Shown one piece after another: positions 52,912 through 61,529 of a stretch of 64,000 bases of DNA. A model generated the notes under the pieces. It saw nothing but the letters and a program-made list of their open reading frames with translations. It made no database searches and had not been told where the DNA came from. Made by a program: the position numbers and the translations under genes. Position 1 is the stretch's first letter; every line of letters begins with the position of its first letter. This stretch comes from Klebsiella oxytoca NBRC 105695 (GTDB taxonomy: Bacteria; Pseudomonadota; Gammaproteobacteria; Enterobacterales; Enterobacteriaceae), in assembly GCF_001598695.1 (NCBI RefSeq), contig NZ_BCZK01000017.1, forward strand, positions 1 through 64,000, given 5' to 3'.

Positions 52912-54167
52912 CCACTCAACTTGAACAAGCCTGGGAAATTGCCAAACAGCGCTACGCCAGCGTCGGCGTGGATGTCGAGGAGGCCTTGCGCCAGCTGGAC
53001 CGCCTGCCCGTTTCCATGCACTGCTGGCAAGGCGATGACGTCGTCGGTTTCGAAAACCCGGAAGGAAGCCTGACCGGCGGTATTCAGGCCACCGGCAACT
53101 ACCCGGGGAAAGCGCGTAACGCCAGCGAGCTGCGCGCCGACCTTGAGCAGGCGTTGAGCCTGATCCCCGGGCCAAAACGCCTGAACCTGCACGCCCTCTA
53201 TCTGGAATCCGACGCGCCGATAGCGCGTAATGAAATTAAGCCAGAGCACTTTAAAAACTGGGTTGAGTGGGCGAAAGCCAACAAGCTGGGGCTGGATTTT
53301 AACCCCTCCTGCTTCTCGCATCCGCTGAGCGCTGACGGCTTTACGCTGTCGCACGCCAACGATGAAATCCGCCAGTTCTGGATCGATCACTGCAAGGCCA
53401 GCCGCCGCATTTCCGCTTACTTCGGCGAACAGCTGGGCACGCCGTCGGTGATGAATATCTGGATCCCGGACGGCATGAAGGATATTACCGTTGACCGCTT
53501 CGCGCCGCGCCAGCGCCTGCTGAACGCGCTTGATGAAGTGATCAGCGAGAAGCTGGACCCGGCGCACCATATTGACGCCGTAGAGAGCAAACTGTTCGGT
53601 ATCGGCGCGGAAAGCTACACCGTCGGTTCCAATGAGTTCTATATGGGCTACGCCACCAGCCGCCAGACTGCCCTGTGCCTGGATGCCGGCCACTTCCATC
53701 CGACGGAGGTCATCTCCGATAAGATTTCCGCCGCCATGCTCTATATCCCGCGTCTGCTGCTGCACGTAAGCCGTCCGGTACGCTGGGACAGCGACCACGT
53801 GGTGCTGCTGGATGATGAAACCCAGGCCATCGCCAGCGAAATCATCCGCCACGATCTGTTCGACCGCGTGCATATCGGTCTCGATTTCTTCGACGCCTCG
53901 ATCAACCGCATCGCGGCGTGGGTGATTGGTACCCGCAATATGAAGAAAGCGCTGCTGCGCGCTCTGCTGGAACCAACCGAGCAGCTGCGTCAGCTGGAGC
54001 TCGACGGCGATTACACCGCCCGTCTGGCGCTGCTGGAAGAGCAGAAGTGCCTGCCGTGGCAGGCCATCTGGGAAATGTACTGTCAGCGTCACGATACGCC
54101 GGCAGGCAGCCAGTGGCTGGATAACGTACGCGCTTATGAAAATGCGGTTCTGAGCCAGCGCGGGTAA
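52908..54167 (+). CDS. rhaA: L-rhamnose isomerase RhaA
   Basis: Metal-dependent isomerisation of L-rhamnose to L-rhamnulose. 419 residues as in E. coli, TIM-barrel enzyme with conserved metal-site segments ([49 protein letters not shown]). The ATG at 52908 overlaps the rhaB stop. A REP-type repeat separates it from rhaD. Confidence 0.98.
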   Translation: MTTQLEQAWEIAKQRYASVGVDVEEALRQLDRLPVSMHCWQGDDVVGFENPEGSLTGGIQATGNYPGKARNASELRADLEQALSLIPGPKRLNLHALYLESDAPIARNEIKPEHFKNWVEWAKANKLGLDFNPSCFSHPLSADGFTLSHANDEIRQFWIDHCKASRRISAYFGEQLGTPSVMNIWIPDGMKDITVDRFAPRQRLLNALDEVISEKLDPAHHIDAVESKLFGIGAESYTVGSNEFYMGYATSRQTALCLDAGHFHPTEVISDKISAAMLYIPRLLLHVSRPVRWDSDHVVLLDDETQAIASEIIRHDLFDRVHIGLDFFDASINRIAAWVIGTRNMKKALLRALLEPTEQLRQLELDGDYTARLALLEEQKCLPWQAIWEMYCQRHDTPAGSQWLDNVRAYENAVLSQRG

Positions 54168-54171
54168 TGCC

Positions 54172-54256
54172 TGGACTTCCCCGGACGCAGCCGGGCTACG
54201 AACCGGTAGCCCGGATAAGCCATTTACGGCGCAATCCGGGGGCTCGCACATATTCA
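54172..54256. repeat. paired REP-like repeats between rhaA and rhaD
   Basis: CCCCGGACGCAGCCGGGCTACG followed by GGTAGCCCGGATAAGCC and a CAATCCGGGGGC arm: two inverted REP cores (BIME-like) within the rha operon. Confidence 0.7.
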
Positions 54257-54302
54257 GGGCGAGGGGCCAACCCCGCGCCGAATCAACAGGAAAGACAAGA
54301 CT

Positions 54303-55133
54303 ATGCAGACCATTATCGACGCCTGGTTCGTCCAGGGCATGATTAAAGCCACTTCCGACGCCTGGCTGAAAGGCTGGGACGAGCGCAACGGCGGCAACCT
54401 GACGCTGCGCCTCGACGAAGCGGATATTGAACCCTACGCGGCGGATTTCCACGCTAAACCGCGCTATATCGCCCTGAGCCAGCCGATGCCAACGCTGGCC
54501 AACCAGCCGTTTATCGTCACCGGTTCCGGTAAATTCTTCCGTAACGTCCAGCTCGACCCGGCGGCGAACCTCGGCGTGGTGAAAGTCGACAGCGACGGCG
54601 CGGGATACCATATTCTTTGGGGTCTGACCAACGATGCGGTACCGACATCCGAGCTACCGGCGCACTTCCTGTCGCACAGCGAGCGCATCCGCCTGACCAA
54701 CGGCAAAGACCGGGTGATCATGCACTGCCACGCCACTAACCTGATTGCCCTGACCTACGTGCTGGAGAACAACAGCGATCTGTTCACCCGTAAGCTCTGG
54801 GAAGGCAGCACCGAATGCCTGGTGGTCTTCCCGGACGGCGTCGGCATTCTGCCGTGGATGGTGCCGGGCACCGACGAAATCGGCCAGGCCACCGCTGAGG
54901 CGATGCAGAAACACTCGCTGGTGCTGTGGCCGTTCCACGGCGTCTTTGGTAGCGGCCCCAATCTGGATGAAACCTTCGGCCTGATCGATACCGCCGAGAA
55001 ATCCGCTGAGGTGCTGGTGAAAGTCTATTCAATGGGCGGGATGAAACAAACCATCACCCGCGAAGAGCTGGTCGCTCTTGGCAAACGCTTCAACGTTCAA
55101 CCGATGCAGTCCGCGTTAGACCTTTATCAATAA
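54303..55133 (+). CDS. rhaD: rhamnulose-1-phosphate aldolase RhaD
   Basis: Zinc class II aldolase that splits rhamnulose 1-phosphate into dihydroxyacetone phosphate and L-lactaldehyde. 276 residues, two longer than E. coli. Key segments are [21 protein letters not shown] (phosphate site), [13 protein letters not shown] and [10 protein letters not shown] with the zinc histidines. Third gene of the catabolic operon; a hairpin follows before the ABC transporter genes. Confidence 0.97.
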   Translation: MQTIIDAWFVQGMIKATSDAWLKGWDERNGGNLTLRLDEADIEPYAADFHAKPRYIALSQPMPTLANQPFIVTGSGKFFRNVQLDPAANLGVVKVDSDGAGYHILWGLTNDAVPTSELPAHFLSHSERIRLTNGKDRVIMHCHATNLIALTYVLENNSDLFTRKLWEGSTECLVVFPDGVGILPWMVPGTDEIGQATAEAMQKHSLVLWPFHGVFGSGPNLDETFGLIDTAEKSAEVLVKVYSMGGMKQTITREELVALGKRFNVQPMQSALDLYQ

Positions 55134-55141
55134 CAACATCG

Positions 55142-55165
55142 CGCCCCGCTCATCGAGACGGGGCG
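55142..55165 (+). terminator. hairpin between rhaD and the ABC transporter genes
   Basis: CGCCCCG-CTCATCGAGA-CGGGGCG stem without a T-tract. It could partly end transcription or protect the rhaBAD mRNA while letting some RNA polymerase read into the transporter genes. Confidence 0.5.
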
Positions 55166-55214
55166 AAACATCACCTGCAAACCCTACCAAACTGACTCTT
55201 GTGGAGTAAAAGCA

Positions 55215-56201
55215 ATGAAAACAAAGACAAGCTTGATCCTCACCGTTGCCATCCTGGCGTTGTCCGGTTCCGCTTTAGCCGAAGTCAAAATCGCCCTCGT
55301 GGCGAAATCATTGGGAAATGGATTCTTCGAAGCAGCGAACGTCGGCGCGCAGGAAGCGGCCAAAGAGTTAGGCGATGTCAACGTGATCTATACCGGCCCG
55401 ACCACCACCACCGCCGAAGCACAGATCGAAGTGCTGAATGGTTTGATCGCCCAAGGGGTGGATGCGATCGCCATTTCCGCTAACGATCCCGATGCCGTGG
55501 TGCCGGTGCTGAAGAAAGCGATGCAGCGCGGCATTAAGGTGGTCTCCTGGGACTCCGGCGTCGCGCCGGCGGGACGCCAGATCCATCTTAATCCGTCCAA
55601 TAACGCCTTGATTGGCGAAACCAACGTTAAGCTCGCCGCCGATGCGCTGAAGGCGCTGAACGTGGAAAAAGGCGAGGTGGCGATTTTAAGCGCTACCCCA
55701 ACCTCCACCAACCAGAACATCTGGATTGAGGAGATGAAAAAGGTGCTGCCGCAGTATCCGTCCGTCAATCTGGTGACCGTCGCCTACGGTGACGATCTGT
55801 CGGATAAAAGCTACCGCGAAGCGGTGGGCCTGCTGAAGTCATATCCTGACCTGAAAGTAATTGTTTCGCCTTCGTCGGTGGGGATCGTTGCCGCCGCGCA
55901 GGCGGTGAAAGATCAGGGCAAAATCGGCAAGGTCTACGTGACTGGCCTGGGGTTGCCATCGGAAATGGCGGGGGCGATTAAGTCCGGCGCCAGCAAAAGC
56001 TTTGCTATCTGGAATCCGATCGACCTTGGCTATGCCGCCACGTATCTGGCCGACGATTTAGTCAAAGGCACGGCGACCAAAACCGAAGCCAATATGGGCA
56101 AGCTGGGCAAAGTGAAGCTCGACGCCGACGGTAGCGGCGCGATGGCCGAACCGTTCGTCTACGATGCGAGCAATATCGATAAGTTCTCGAAGATTTTCTA
56201 A
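55215..56201 (+). CDS. rhamnose ABC transporter, periplasmic binding protein
   Basis: Periplasmic sugar-binding protein of 328 residues with a signal peptide (about 1-22, ending GSALA). Type 1 periplasmic-binding-protein fold: ALVAKSLGNGFFEAANVGA, AISANDPDAVVPVLKKA, VVSWDSGVAPAGR. It resembles the rhizobial rhamnose-binding protein (named RhaS there, unrelated to the regulator RhaS above, so no symbol is given). Context with two permeases and an ATPase inside the rha locus supports rhamnose as ligand. Confidence 0.88.
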   Translation: MKTKTSLILTVAILALSGSALAEVKIALVAKSLGNGFFEAANVGAQEAAKELGDVNVIYTGPTTTTAEAQIEVLNGLIAQGVDAIAISANDPDAVVPVLKKAMQRGIKVVSWDSGVAPAGRQIHLNPSNNALIGETNVKLAADALKALNVEKGEVAILSATPTSTNQNIWIEEMKKVLPQYPSVNLVTVAYGDDLSDKSYREAVGLLKSYPDLKVIVSPSSVGIVAAAQAVKDQGKIGKVYVTGLGLPSEMAGAIKSGASKSFAIWNPIDLGYAATYLADDLVKGTATKTEANMGKLGKVKLDADGSGAMAEPFVYDASNIDKFSKIF

Positions 56202-56208
56202 CCCTGCT

Positions 56209-56327
56209 TCCTCACCCCGGCCCGCTCCCGAAGGGAGAGGGAGAAAGCCAGGCCCTCTGCGCAATGTTGGCAGAGAGCTCTGAGCGGTTCCCTCGCCCCT
56301 TTGGGGAGAGGGTTAGGGTGATTTTAC
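56209..56327. repeat. inverted pair of intergenic repeats
   Basis: CCTCACCCCGGCCCGCTCCCGAAGGGAGAGGGAG (56211-56245) and, inverted, CCCTCGCCCC-TTTGGGGAGAGGG-TTAGGGTGA (56290-56321) are related palindromic units common in enterobacterial spacers. They lie inside the transporter operon, just before the ATPase gene. Confidence 0.6.
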
Positions 56328-56338
56328 GGAGAACTATC

Positions 56339-57850
56339 ATGTCAGCATCCACCCCACTGCTGTCGCTTAAGGGCATCACCAAGGTTTTCCCCGGCGTGCG
56401 CGCACTTGAGAACGTACAGCTCGATCTCTGGCCCGGCAAAGTCACCGCCTTAATCGGCGAAAACGGCGCGGGCAAATCCACGCTGGTCAAAGTGATGACC
56501 GGTATTTATCAGCCCGAAGAGGGCGAGATTCTCTATAAAGCGATCCCTATCCAGCTGCCGACCCCGGAGTCAGCGCACAAGGTCGGGATCACCGCCATTC
56601 ATCAGGAAACCGTGCTGTTCGACGAGCTGTCGGTCACTGAAAATATTTTCGTCGGCCAGTATCTGCATCGCGGTCTGCTGAAGAGGCTCGACTGGCCCGC
56701 CATGTACCGCAAAGCCAGCGAGATTCTCACCCGCCTGGAGGTGCAGATTGACCCGCGCGCGACGTTGAAAACCCTCAGCATCGCCCAGCGCCATATGGTG
56801 GCCATCGCCCGGGCGCTCTCCTTTGAAGCCCAGGTGGTGATCCTCGATGAGCCGACCGCCGCGCTCTCACAGCATGAAATTCTGGAGTTTTATCAAATCG
56901 TTGAGCGCCTGAAGCAGGACGGCAAAGCGATTCTTTTTATCTCGCATAAGTTCGATGAGATTTTCGAGCTGGCAGACTACTACACCATTCTGCGCGACGG
57001 CGTTTACGTCAGCTCCGGAGCGATAAACGACATCACCGAAGAGCGGATGGTGGCGATGATGGTGGGCCGCGCGATTACCCAAACCTACCCGAAAGTTGAC
57101 TGTACCCCAGGGGAAACGGTGCTGGAGGTGCAAGACCTCTGTCACCCCACCGAGTTTGCCCATATCAATTTCAGCCTGCGCAAAGGGGAGATTCTTGGCT
57201 TTTACGGCCTGGTGGGCGCCGGGCGCACCGAGCTGATGCAGGCGCTCTCCGGGGTCTCGACCCCCTCCTCCGGCAACATCGTACTGAAGGGCAAAGCGAT
57301 GCGCTTTCGCCAGCCGGCCGACGCCATCAACGCCGGTATCGTCTGCGTGCCGGAAGAGCGGCAGAAGCAAGGAGCGATTATCGCCCTGCCGATCGCCCAG
57401 AACATCAGCCTGCCGCAGCTCAGCAAACTCAACCCCAACGGCGTACTGAACGACGCCCGCGAATGGCGGCTGGCGGATGAGTACGCTTCGCGCTTACAGG
57501 TCAAAGCTTTTAGCTGGCGGCAGGCGGTGGAAACCCTTTCCGGCGGCAATCAGCAAAAAGTGGTGATCGGCAAATGGCTGGCGACCCATCCCGAGGTGAT
57601 TATCCTCGACGAACCGACCAAAGGCATCGATATCGGTTCCAAAGCGGCGGTGCACCAGTTTATGTCCGAACTGGTCAGCCAGGGGCTGGCGGTCATTATG
57701 GTCTCTTCGGAGCTACCGGAAGTGATGGGCATGGCCGACCGGATTATCGTGATGCACGAAGGGCTGATGGTCGCCGAGTATCGCGCCGGTGAAGCGACGG
57801 CGGAAACCATCGTCAGCGCCGCCAGCGGCGCCGGTCGGGAGGCAGCGTAA
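56339..57850 (+). CDS. rhamnose ABC transporter, ATP-binding protein
   Basis: Cytoplasmic ATPase of 503 residues with two fused ABC domains, as usual for monosaccharide importers of the CUT2 class. Domain 1 has Walker A GENGAGKSTL, a degenerate signature (LSIAQRHMVAIA) and Walker B VVILDEPTAALS. Domain 2 has a degenerate Walker A GLVGAGRTEL, the signature LSGGNQQKV and Walker B VIILDEPTKGID. The ATG at 56339 follows GGAGAACT; the 25 codons upstream lie in a repeat. Its stop overlaps the next start by one base (TAATG). Confidence 0.9.
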   Translation: MSASTPLLSLKGITKVFPGVRALENVQLDLWPGKVTALIGENGAGKSTLVKVMTGIYQPEEGEILYKAIPIQLPTPESAHKVGITAIHQETVLFDELSVTENIFVGQYLHRGLLKRLDWPAMYRKASEILTRLEVQIDPRATLKTLSIAQRHMVAIARALSFEAQVVILDEPTAALSQHEILEFYQIVERLKQDGKAILFISHKFDEIFELADYYTILRDGVYVSSGAINDITEERMVAMMVGRAITQTYPKVDCTPGETVLEVQDLCHPTEFAHINFSLRKGEILGFYGLVGAGRTELMQALSGVSTPSSGNIVLKGKAMRFRQPADAINAGIVCVPEERQKQGAIIALPIAQNISLPQLSKLNPNGVLNDAREWRLADEYASRLQVKAFSWRQAVETLSGGNQQKVVIGKWLATHPEVIILDEPTKGIDIGSKAAVHQFMSELVSQGLAVIMVSSELPEVMGMADRIIVMHEGLMVAEYRAGEATAETIVSAASGAGREAA

Positions 57851-58854
57851 TGGGCAAACAGCTGCTTAAACACCGCGAAGCGCTGCTGGCGGCGGTGATC
57901 GTTTTGCTGATCGGCGCTATCGGCAGCCGGGCGCCGTCGTTCGTCTCGCCGGGCAATCTGGTGGAGATGTTTAACGACACCGCCATTCTCATCATCCTCG
58001 CCCTCGGCCAGATGATGGTGCTGCTCACCAAAGGCATCGATCTGTCGATGGCCGCCAACCTGGCGCTGACCGGGATGATCGTCGCCCTGCTCAACGCCCA
58101 CTATCCGGGTATCCCGGTGGCGGCGCTGCTGGCGCTGGCGACCCTGCTGGGCCTGCTGATGGGGATGATTAACGGCCTGCTGGTCTGGCGGCTCGGCATT
58201 CCGGCCATCGTGGTCACGCTGGGCACCATGAGTATTTATCGCGGGATTATCTTCCTGCTTTCCGACGGCGGCTGGGTGAACTCGCACCAGATGAGCGCCG
58301 ATTTTCTCGGCCTGCCGCGCGCCTCGCTGCTGGGGCTGCCGCTGCTGAGCTGGTGCGCCATCGCCGCGCTGCTGCTGGTGGGCTATTTCCTGCGCTACAG
58401 CCGCACCGGTCGGGCTTTGTACACCGCGGGCGGCAACGCGACGGCGGCGTACTACACCGGGATTAACGCCGGGAAAATGCAGTTTGTCAGCTTCTGCCTC
58501 TCCGGCGCGCTGGCCGGGTTCTGCGGCTATTTGTGGATCTCACGTTTCGCTGTCGCCTATGTCGATGTCGCCAACGGTTTTGAACTGCAGGTGGTCGCCG
58601 CCTGCGTCATCGGCGGCATCAGCACCATGGGCGGAACCGGTCGCGTGCTCGGCTGCCTGTGCGGGGCGCTGTTCCTTGGAGTGATTAATAATGCGCTACC
58701 GGTGATCGGTATTTCGCCGTTCTGGCAAATGGCCATTTCCGGCGCGGTGATCGTCATTGCGGTGCTGCTTAACGAACGAGGCAATAAAGGCCACGGACGG
58801 TTAATCCTGCGCGACGCGGCATTAGCCCGACAGAAACAGGCGGTGAAATCATGA
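57850..58854 (+). CDS. rhamnose ABC transporter, permease 1
   Basis: Inner-membrane permease of 334 residues with about nine or ten hydrophobic segments and the BPD_transp_2 pattern (LTKGIDLSMAANLALTGM, IVVTLGTMSIYRGI, GGISTMGGTGRVLGCL). It starts within the stop codon of the ATPase gene and overlaps the second permease by four bases, so the importer subunits are translationally coupled. Corresponds to RhaP/RhaQ of rhizobia. Confidence 0.88.
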   Translation: MGKQLLKHREALLAAVIVLLIGAIGSRAPSFVSPGNLVEMFNDTAILIILALGQMMVLLTKGIDLSMAANLALTGMIVALLNAHYPGIPVAALLALATLLGLLMGMINGLLVWRLGIPAIVVTLGTMSIYRGIIFLLSDGGWVNSHQMSADFLGLPRASLLGLPLLSWCAIAALLLVGYFLRYSRTGRALYTAGGNATAAYYTGINAGKMQFVSFCLSGALAGFCGYLWISRFAVAYVDVANGFELQVVAACVIGGISTMGGTGRVLGCLCGALFLGVINNALPVIGISPFWQMAISGAVIVIAVLLNERGNKGHGRLILRDAALARQKQAVKS

Positions 58855-59855
58855 GCAAAATGATGATGTCTGAAGAGATGAAAAGCGTCCCGGCCGCGCC
58901 GTCGCCGCTGCGCCGCTTGCTGTGCTGGGAAGGTTTTCTGCTGGCGGTAACCCTGGCGGTATTTATGGTTAACGCCCTGGCATCCCCCTGGTTCCTTAAT
59001 ATCTGGAATCTGTTGGACGCCACGTTTAACTTCACCGAAAAAGCGATCATCGTGCTGCCGATGGCGATGCTGATTATCGCCAGAGAGATCGACCTTTCGG
59101 TAGCCTCGACGATGGCGCTGAGCTCAACGGCGATGGGCTTCTGCGCGGCAGCGGGTATGGATACGCCGCTGCTGGTGGCCGTCGGGCTGGGCGTGGGGCT
59201 GCTGTGCGGCCTGTTCAACGGTATCCTGGTGACGCGCTTTAACCTGTCGTCGATTGTGATCACCATCGGCACCATGAGCCTGTATCGCGGGATAACCTAC
59301 ATTCTGCTGGGCGACAAGGCGCTCAATCACTACCCGGACAGCTTCTCCTGGTTTGGCCAGGGCTACGTGTGGGGCGCGCTCTCTTTTGAGTTTGCGCTGT
59401 TTATCCTTCTTGCTGCCGCCTTTACCTTCCTGCTGCATAAAACCAACTTTGGCCGCCGGACCTACGCCATCGGCAATAACCCGACCGGAGCCTGGTACTC
59501 CGGGATTAACGTCAAGCGCCACAACCTGATGCTGTTTGCGCTGGTCGGACTGATGGCCGGCCTGGCGGCGGTTCTGCTGACCTCAAGGCTCGGTAGTACC
59601 CGCCCGACGCTGGCGATGGGCTGGGAGCTGGCGGTCGTCACGATGGCGGTACTCGGCGGCGTCAATATTCTCGGCGGTTCCGGCAGCATGGTGGGGGTGA
59701 TTATCGCCGCTTTCCTGATGGGGCTGGTGACGTTTGGCCTGAGCCTGCTCAACGTGCCGGGCATCGTGATGTCGATCATCATCGGCGCGATGCTGATTGT
59801 GGTTATTTCGCTGCCGATTATTACCCGGCGGATTTTGCAACGAAGACGAATTTAA
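58851..59855 (+). CDS. rhamnose ABC transporter, permease 2
   Basis: Second permease, 334 residues, same family (IAREIDLSVASTMALSS, IVITIGTMSLYRGI, GGVNILGGSGSMVG). A polar N-terminus of about 25 residues precedes the first membrane segment; the downstream Met codons offer alternative starts. The pair of unequal permeases suggests a heterodimer in the membrane. A REP-rich spacer follows. Confidence 0.88.
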   Translation: MSKMMMSEEMKSVPAAPSPLRRLLCWEGFLLAVTLAVFMVNALASPWFLNIWNLLDATFNFTEKAIIVLPMAMLIIAREIDLSVASTMALSSTAMGFCAAAGMDTPLLVAVGLGVGLLCGLFNGILVTRFNLSSIVITIGTMSLYRGITYILLGDKALNHYPDSFSWFGQGYVWGALSFEFALFILLAAAFTFLLHKTNFGRRTYAIGNNPTGAWYSGINVKRHNLMLFALVGLMAGLAAVLLTSRLGSTRPTLAMGWELAVVTMAVLGGVNILGGSGSMVGVIIAAFLMGLVTFGLSLLNVPGIVMSIIIGAMLIVVISLPIITRRILQRRRI

Positions 59856-59879
59856 TTTCCCCTTTACCCTAAATCCCGG

Positions 59880-59966
59880 AGGCGGTGCTACGCACCTGTC
59901 CTGGCTACCGGCCTGCAGACGCCAGTGAACCTGTAGCCCGGGTAAGGCGCCAGCCGCGACCCGGGA
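59880..59966. repeat. REP-like repeats before the alcohol dehydrogenase gene
   Basis: GGCGGTGCTACGC ... CTGTAGCCCGGGTAAGGCGCCAGCCGCGACCCGGG contains at least one REP core with CCCGGGT/ACCCGGG arms, and a partial inverted partner to the left. Confidence 0.65.
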
Positions 59967-60015
59967 GCAGGTGAAGGGAAACGGATTACCCAAATCAACA
60001 TTAAGGAGAATTATC

Positions 60016-61164
60016 ATGAGTTTTATGTTGGCACTACCCAAAATCAGCCTCCACGGCGCGGGCGCAATCGGTGATATGGTTAAGCTGGTGGCAGGTAAAG
60101 GGTGGGGTAAAGCGCTGATCGTCACCGACGGTCATCTGGTCAAGATGGGTCTGCTCGACAGCCTGTTTACCGCCCTGGATGAACAGCAAATGTCTTATCA
60201 TCTGTTTGATGAGGTGTTCCCTAACCCAACGGAAGCGCTGGTGCAAAAAGGCTACGCGGCGTATCGCGAGGCCGGGTGTGATTACCTTATCGCCTTCGGC
60301 GGCGGCAGCCCGATCGATACCGCTAAAGCGGTGAAAATCCTCACCGCCAACCCGGGGCCATCGACCGCCTACTCCGGCGTCGGCAAAGTGAAAAACGCCG
60401 GGGTGCCGCTGGTAGCAATCAACACCACAGCAGGAACAGCCGCGGAGATGACCAGCAATGCGGTCATTATCGACGCCGAACGTCAGGTGAAAGAGGTGAT
60501 CATCGACCCCAATATCATTCCCGATATTGCCGTCGATGACGCCAGCGTGATGCTTGATATCCCGCCGTCCATTACCGCCGCCACCGGCATGGACGCGCTG
60601 ACCCACGCCATTGAAGCTTTTGTTTCCGTTGGCGCGCACCCGCTGACCGATGCCAATGCCCTGGAAGCGATTCGCCTGATCAACCAATGGCTGCCGCAAG
60701 CCGTGGACGACGGGCACAATCTTGAAGCCCGCGAGCAAATGGCGTTTGGCCAGTATCTGGCGGGCATGGCGTTTAACAGCGCCGGTCTTGGCCTGGTGCA
60801 TGCGCTGGCTCATCAGCCGGGCGCTACCCACAACCTGCCGCACGGCGTGTGCAACGCCATCCTGCTGCCGATCATCGAAAACTTTAATCGCCCGAACGCG
60901 GTTGCCCGTTTCGCTCGCGTCGCGCAGGCGATGGGCGTCGATACCCGCGGCATGAGCGATGAGGCAGCCAGCATGGAGGCCATCAACGCCATCCGCGCGC
61001 TGAGTAAACGCGTCAGCATCCCGCAAGGCTTTAGTCAGCTTGGCGTTAGCAAAGCCGATATCGAAGGCTGGCTGGACAAAGCGCTGGCCGACCCGTGCGC
61101 GCCGTGCAACCCGCGCACCGCCAGCCGCGACGAAGTCCGCGAACTGTATCTGGAGGCATTATGA
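60016..61164 (+). CDS. fucO: iron-type alcohol dehydrogenase, probable lactaldehyde reductase
   Basis: NAD-dependent iron-containing alcohol dehydrogenase of 382 residues. The nucleotide loop [21 protein letters not shown] and the metal-site segments [10 protein letters not shown] and [17 protein letters not shown] are present. Placed between the rhamnose importer and rhaM, it most likely reduces L-lactaldehyde from RhaD to 1,2-propanediol, the role of FucO in E. coli. The sequence looks at least as close to E. coli YiaY as to FucO, so the symbol is by function and provisional. The start at 60016 follows AAGGAGAA. Confidence 0.8.
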   Translation: MSFMLALPKISLHGAGAIGDMVKLVAGKGWGKALIVTDGHLVKMGLLDSLFTALDEQQMSYHLFDEVFPNPTEALVQKGYAAYREAGCDYLIAFGGGSPIDTAKAVKILTANPGPSTAYSGVGKVKNAGVPLVAINTTAGTAAEMTSNAVIIDAERQVKEVIIDPNIIPDIAVDDASVMLDIPPSITAATGMDALTHAIEAFVSVGAHPLTDANALEAIRLINQWLPQAVDDGHNLEAREQMAFGQYLAGMAFNSAGLGLVHALAHQPGATHNLPHGVCNAILLPIIENFNRPNAVARFARVAQAMGVDTRGMSDEAASMEAINAIRALSKRVSIPQGFSQLGVSKADIEGWLDKALADPCAPCNPRTASRDEVRELYLEAL

Positions 61165-61475
61165 TCCGCAAAGCTTTCGTGATGCAGGTAAACCCGGACG
61201 CGCATGAAGAGTATCAGCGCCGCCATAATCCCATCTGGCCGGAGCTGGAAGCGGTGCTGAAAGCCCACGGCGCGCACCATTACGCGATTTATCTCGATAA
61301 AGAGCGCCATCTGCTGTTCGCCACGGTGGAGATTGAATCCGAAGCGCGCTGGAACGCCGTCGCTGGGACAGAGGTGTGTCAGCGCTGGTGGCAGCATATG
61401 CGCGATGTTATGCCGGCCAATCCGGACAACAGTCCGGTAAGCGCGGAGCTCAAAGAGGTGTTTTATCTCGATTAA
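61161..61475 (+). CDS. rhaM: L-rhamnose mutarotase RhaM
   Basis: Interconverts alpha and beta anomers of L-rhamnose so the isomerase gets its preferred form. 104 residues as in E. coli, with the conserved [21 protein letters not shown] and [17 protein letters not shown]. Its start overlaps the stop of the dehydrogenase gene by four bases. Last gene of the rhamnose operon. Confidence 0.96.
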   Translation: MIRKAFVMQVNPDAHEEYQRRHNPIWPELEAVLKAHGAHHYAIYLDKERHLLFATVEIESEARWNAVAGTEVCQRWWQHMRDVMPANPDNSPVSAELKEVFYLD

Positions 61476-61484
61476 ATCCATGAC

Positions 61485-61508
61485 GGCCCCGCTGCATTTA
61501 GCGGGGCC
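61485..61508. terminator. hairpin between rhaM and the GH91 gene
   Basis: GGCCCCGCT / AGCGGGGCC 9-bp perfect stem with a 6-base loop between convergent genes. No T-tract on either side, so termination strength is uncertain. Confidence 0.6.
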
Positions 61509-61529
61509 ACCGCTTCAGATCGAAGAGCG

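Noticed and set aside
52878-54611. 577-codon open frame on the minus strand across rhaA and rhaD
   Set aside because: It is antisense to two clearly conserved genes, has the skewed composition of a GC-rich shadow frame and crosses their intergenic repeat; no domain is recognisable.
56264-56338. 25-codon N-terminal extension of the rhamnose transporter ATPase
   Set aside because: The extension is translated from an intergenic repeat; the ATG at 56339 has a proper ribosome-binding site.
60034-61026. 330-codon open frame on the minus strand within the alcohol dehydrogenase gene
   Set aside because: Fully antisense to a conserved coding sequence, no ribosome-binding site, no recognisable motif.
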